A stretch of DNA of 6,732 nt from Chryseobacterium gleum (GTDB lineage: Bacteria > Bacteroidota > Bacteroidia > Flavobacteriales_D > Sanyastnellaceae), in NCBI GenBank assembly GCA_945897395.1, contig CAMDFE010000085.1, positions 1 through 6,732 of the forward strand. Reading direction: 5' to 3'. Below are positions 6,653 to 6,732 of this stretch, piece after piece; within the stretch, counting starts at the first letter, position 1, and every line of letters starts with the position of its first letter. The translations under genes were made by a program, and so were the position numbers. Under the pieces are notes generated by a model. The model saw nothing but the letters and a program-made list of their open reading frames with translations. It searched no databases and was not told the DNA's origin.

Positions 6653-6732
6653 TTATACTTTTCTTTCTAAAACTTCGTCAATCATTCCGTACTCTTTGGC
6701 TTCAGAAGCAATCATCCAATAATCGCGATCGC
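6653..6732 (-). CDS. clpP: ATP-dependent Clp protease proteolytic subunit ClpP, C-terminal end (runs off the window end)
   Basis: Only the last 25 residues and the TAA stop are present: DRDYWMIASEAKEYGMID followed by EVLERKV. This aligns without gaps to the E. coli ClpP tail (ERDRFLSAPEAVEYGLVD...), so the Asp of RDYW (codon at 6724-6722) should be the Asp of the Ser-His-Asp catalytic triad; the Ser and His lie outside the window. ClpP is the serine-protease chamber that works with ClpX. The gene ends 60 bp before priA, and a strong hairpin lies in that gap. The short length limits the evidence, but this tail is highly conserved and a clpX gene lies nearby, so the call is secure. Confidence 0.93.
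   Translation of the reverse strand, partial: DRDYWMIASEAKEYGMIDEVLERKV

Noticed and set aside
1..6732. A previously undescribed defence, mobile or signalling system
   Set aside because: The window is filled by known core genes with intact motifs and gaps of at most 60 bp. There is no transposase, phage gene, CRISPR array, toxin-antitoxin pair or unexplained open frame.

Overview
This window is a compact stretch of housekeeping DNA from a bacterium that is most likely a member of the Bacteroidota. The evidence is the Cys-rich start of a PSP1/RicT-family protein typical of that phylum, the sequences of MutS, ClpX, PriA and the ClpP tail, A-rich rather than purine-rich leaders before most start codons, and two exact matches to the Bacteroidota -7 promoter consensus TAnnTTTG. 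Base composition looks moderate. I cannot place it to family or genus.

All recognisable genes are on the minus strand, so transcription runs from high to low coordinates: clpP (3' end only, 6653-6732), a strong hairpin with a T-rich tail (6600-6631), priA (4133-6592), clpX (2864-4093), mutS (241-2862) and ricT/PSP1 (5' part only, 1-209). Gaps are 60, 39, 1 and 31 bp, so there is no gene-free stretch longer than 300 bp. The three internal genes are full length, with their key motifs intact and no frameshift or premature stop. The forward-strand open frames are all antisense shadows.

ClpP and ClpX form one protease, ClpXP: ClpX unfolds substrates and ClpP cuts them. PriA restarts collapsed replication forks, and MutS detects replication mismatches. 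RicT-family proteins are linked to RNA processing and Fe-S binding in Bacillus; their role in Bacteroidota is not settled. The cluster therefore joins protein quality control with DNA replication and repair. The unusual parts are the insertion of priA between clpP and clpX, the near-perfect palindrome separating clpP from priA, and the one-base clpX-mutS junction with a Shine-Dalgarno-like sequence inside the end of clpX.

I found no sign of a new defence, mobile or otherwise undescribed system: no insertion sequence, CRISPR array, tRNA or rRNA.
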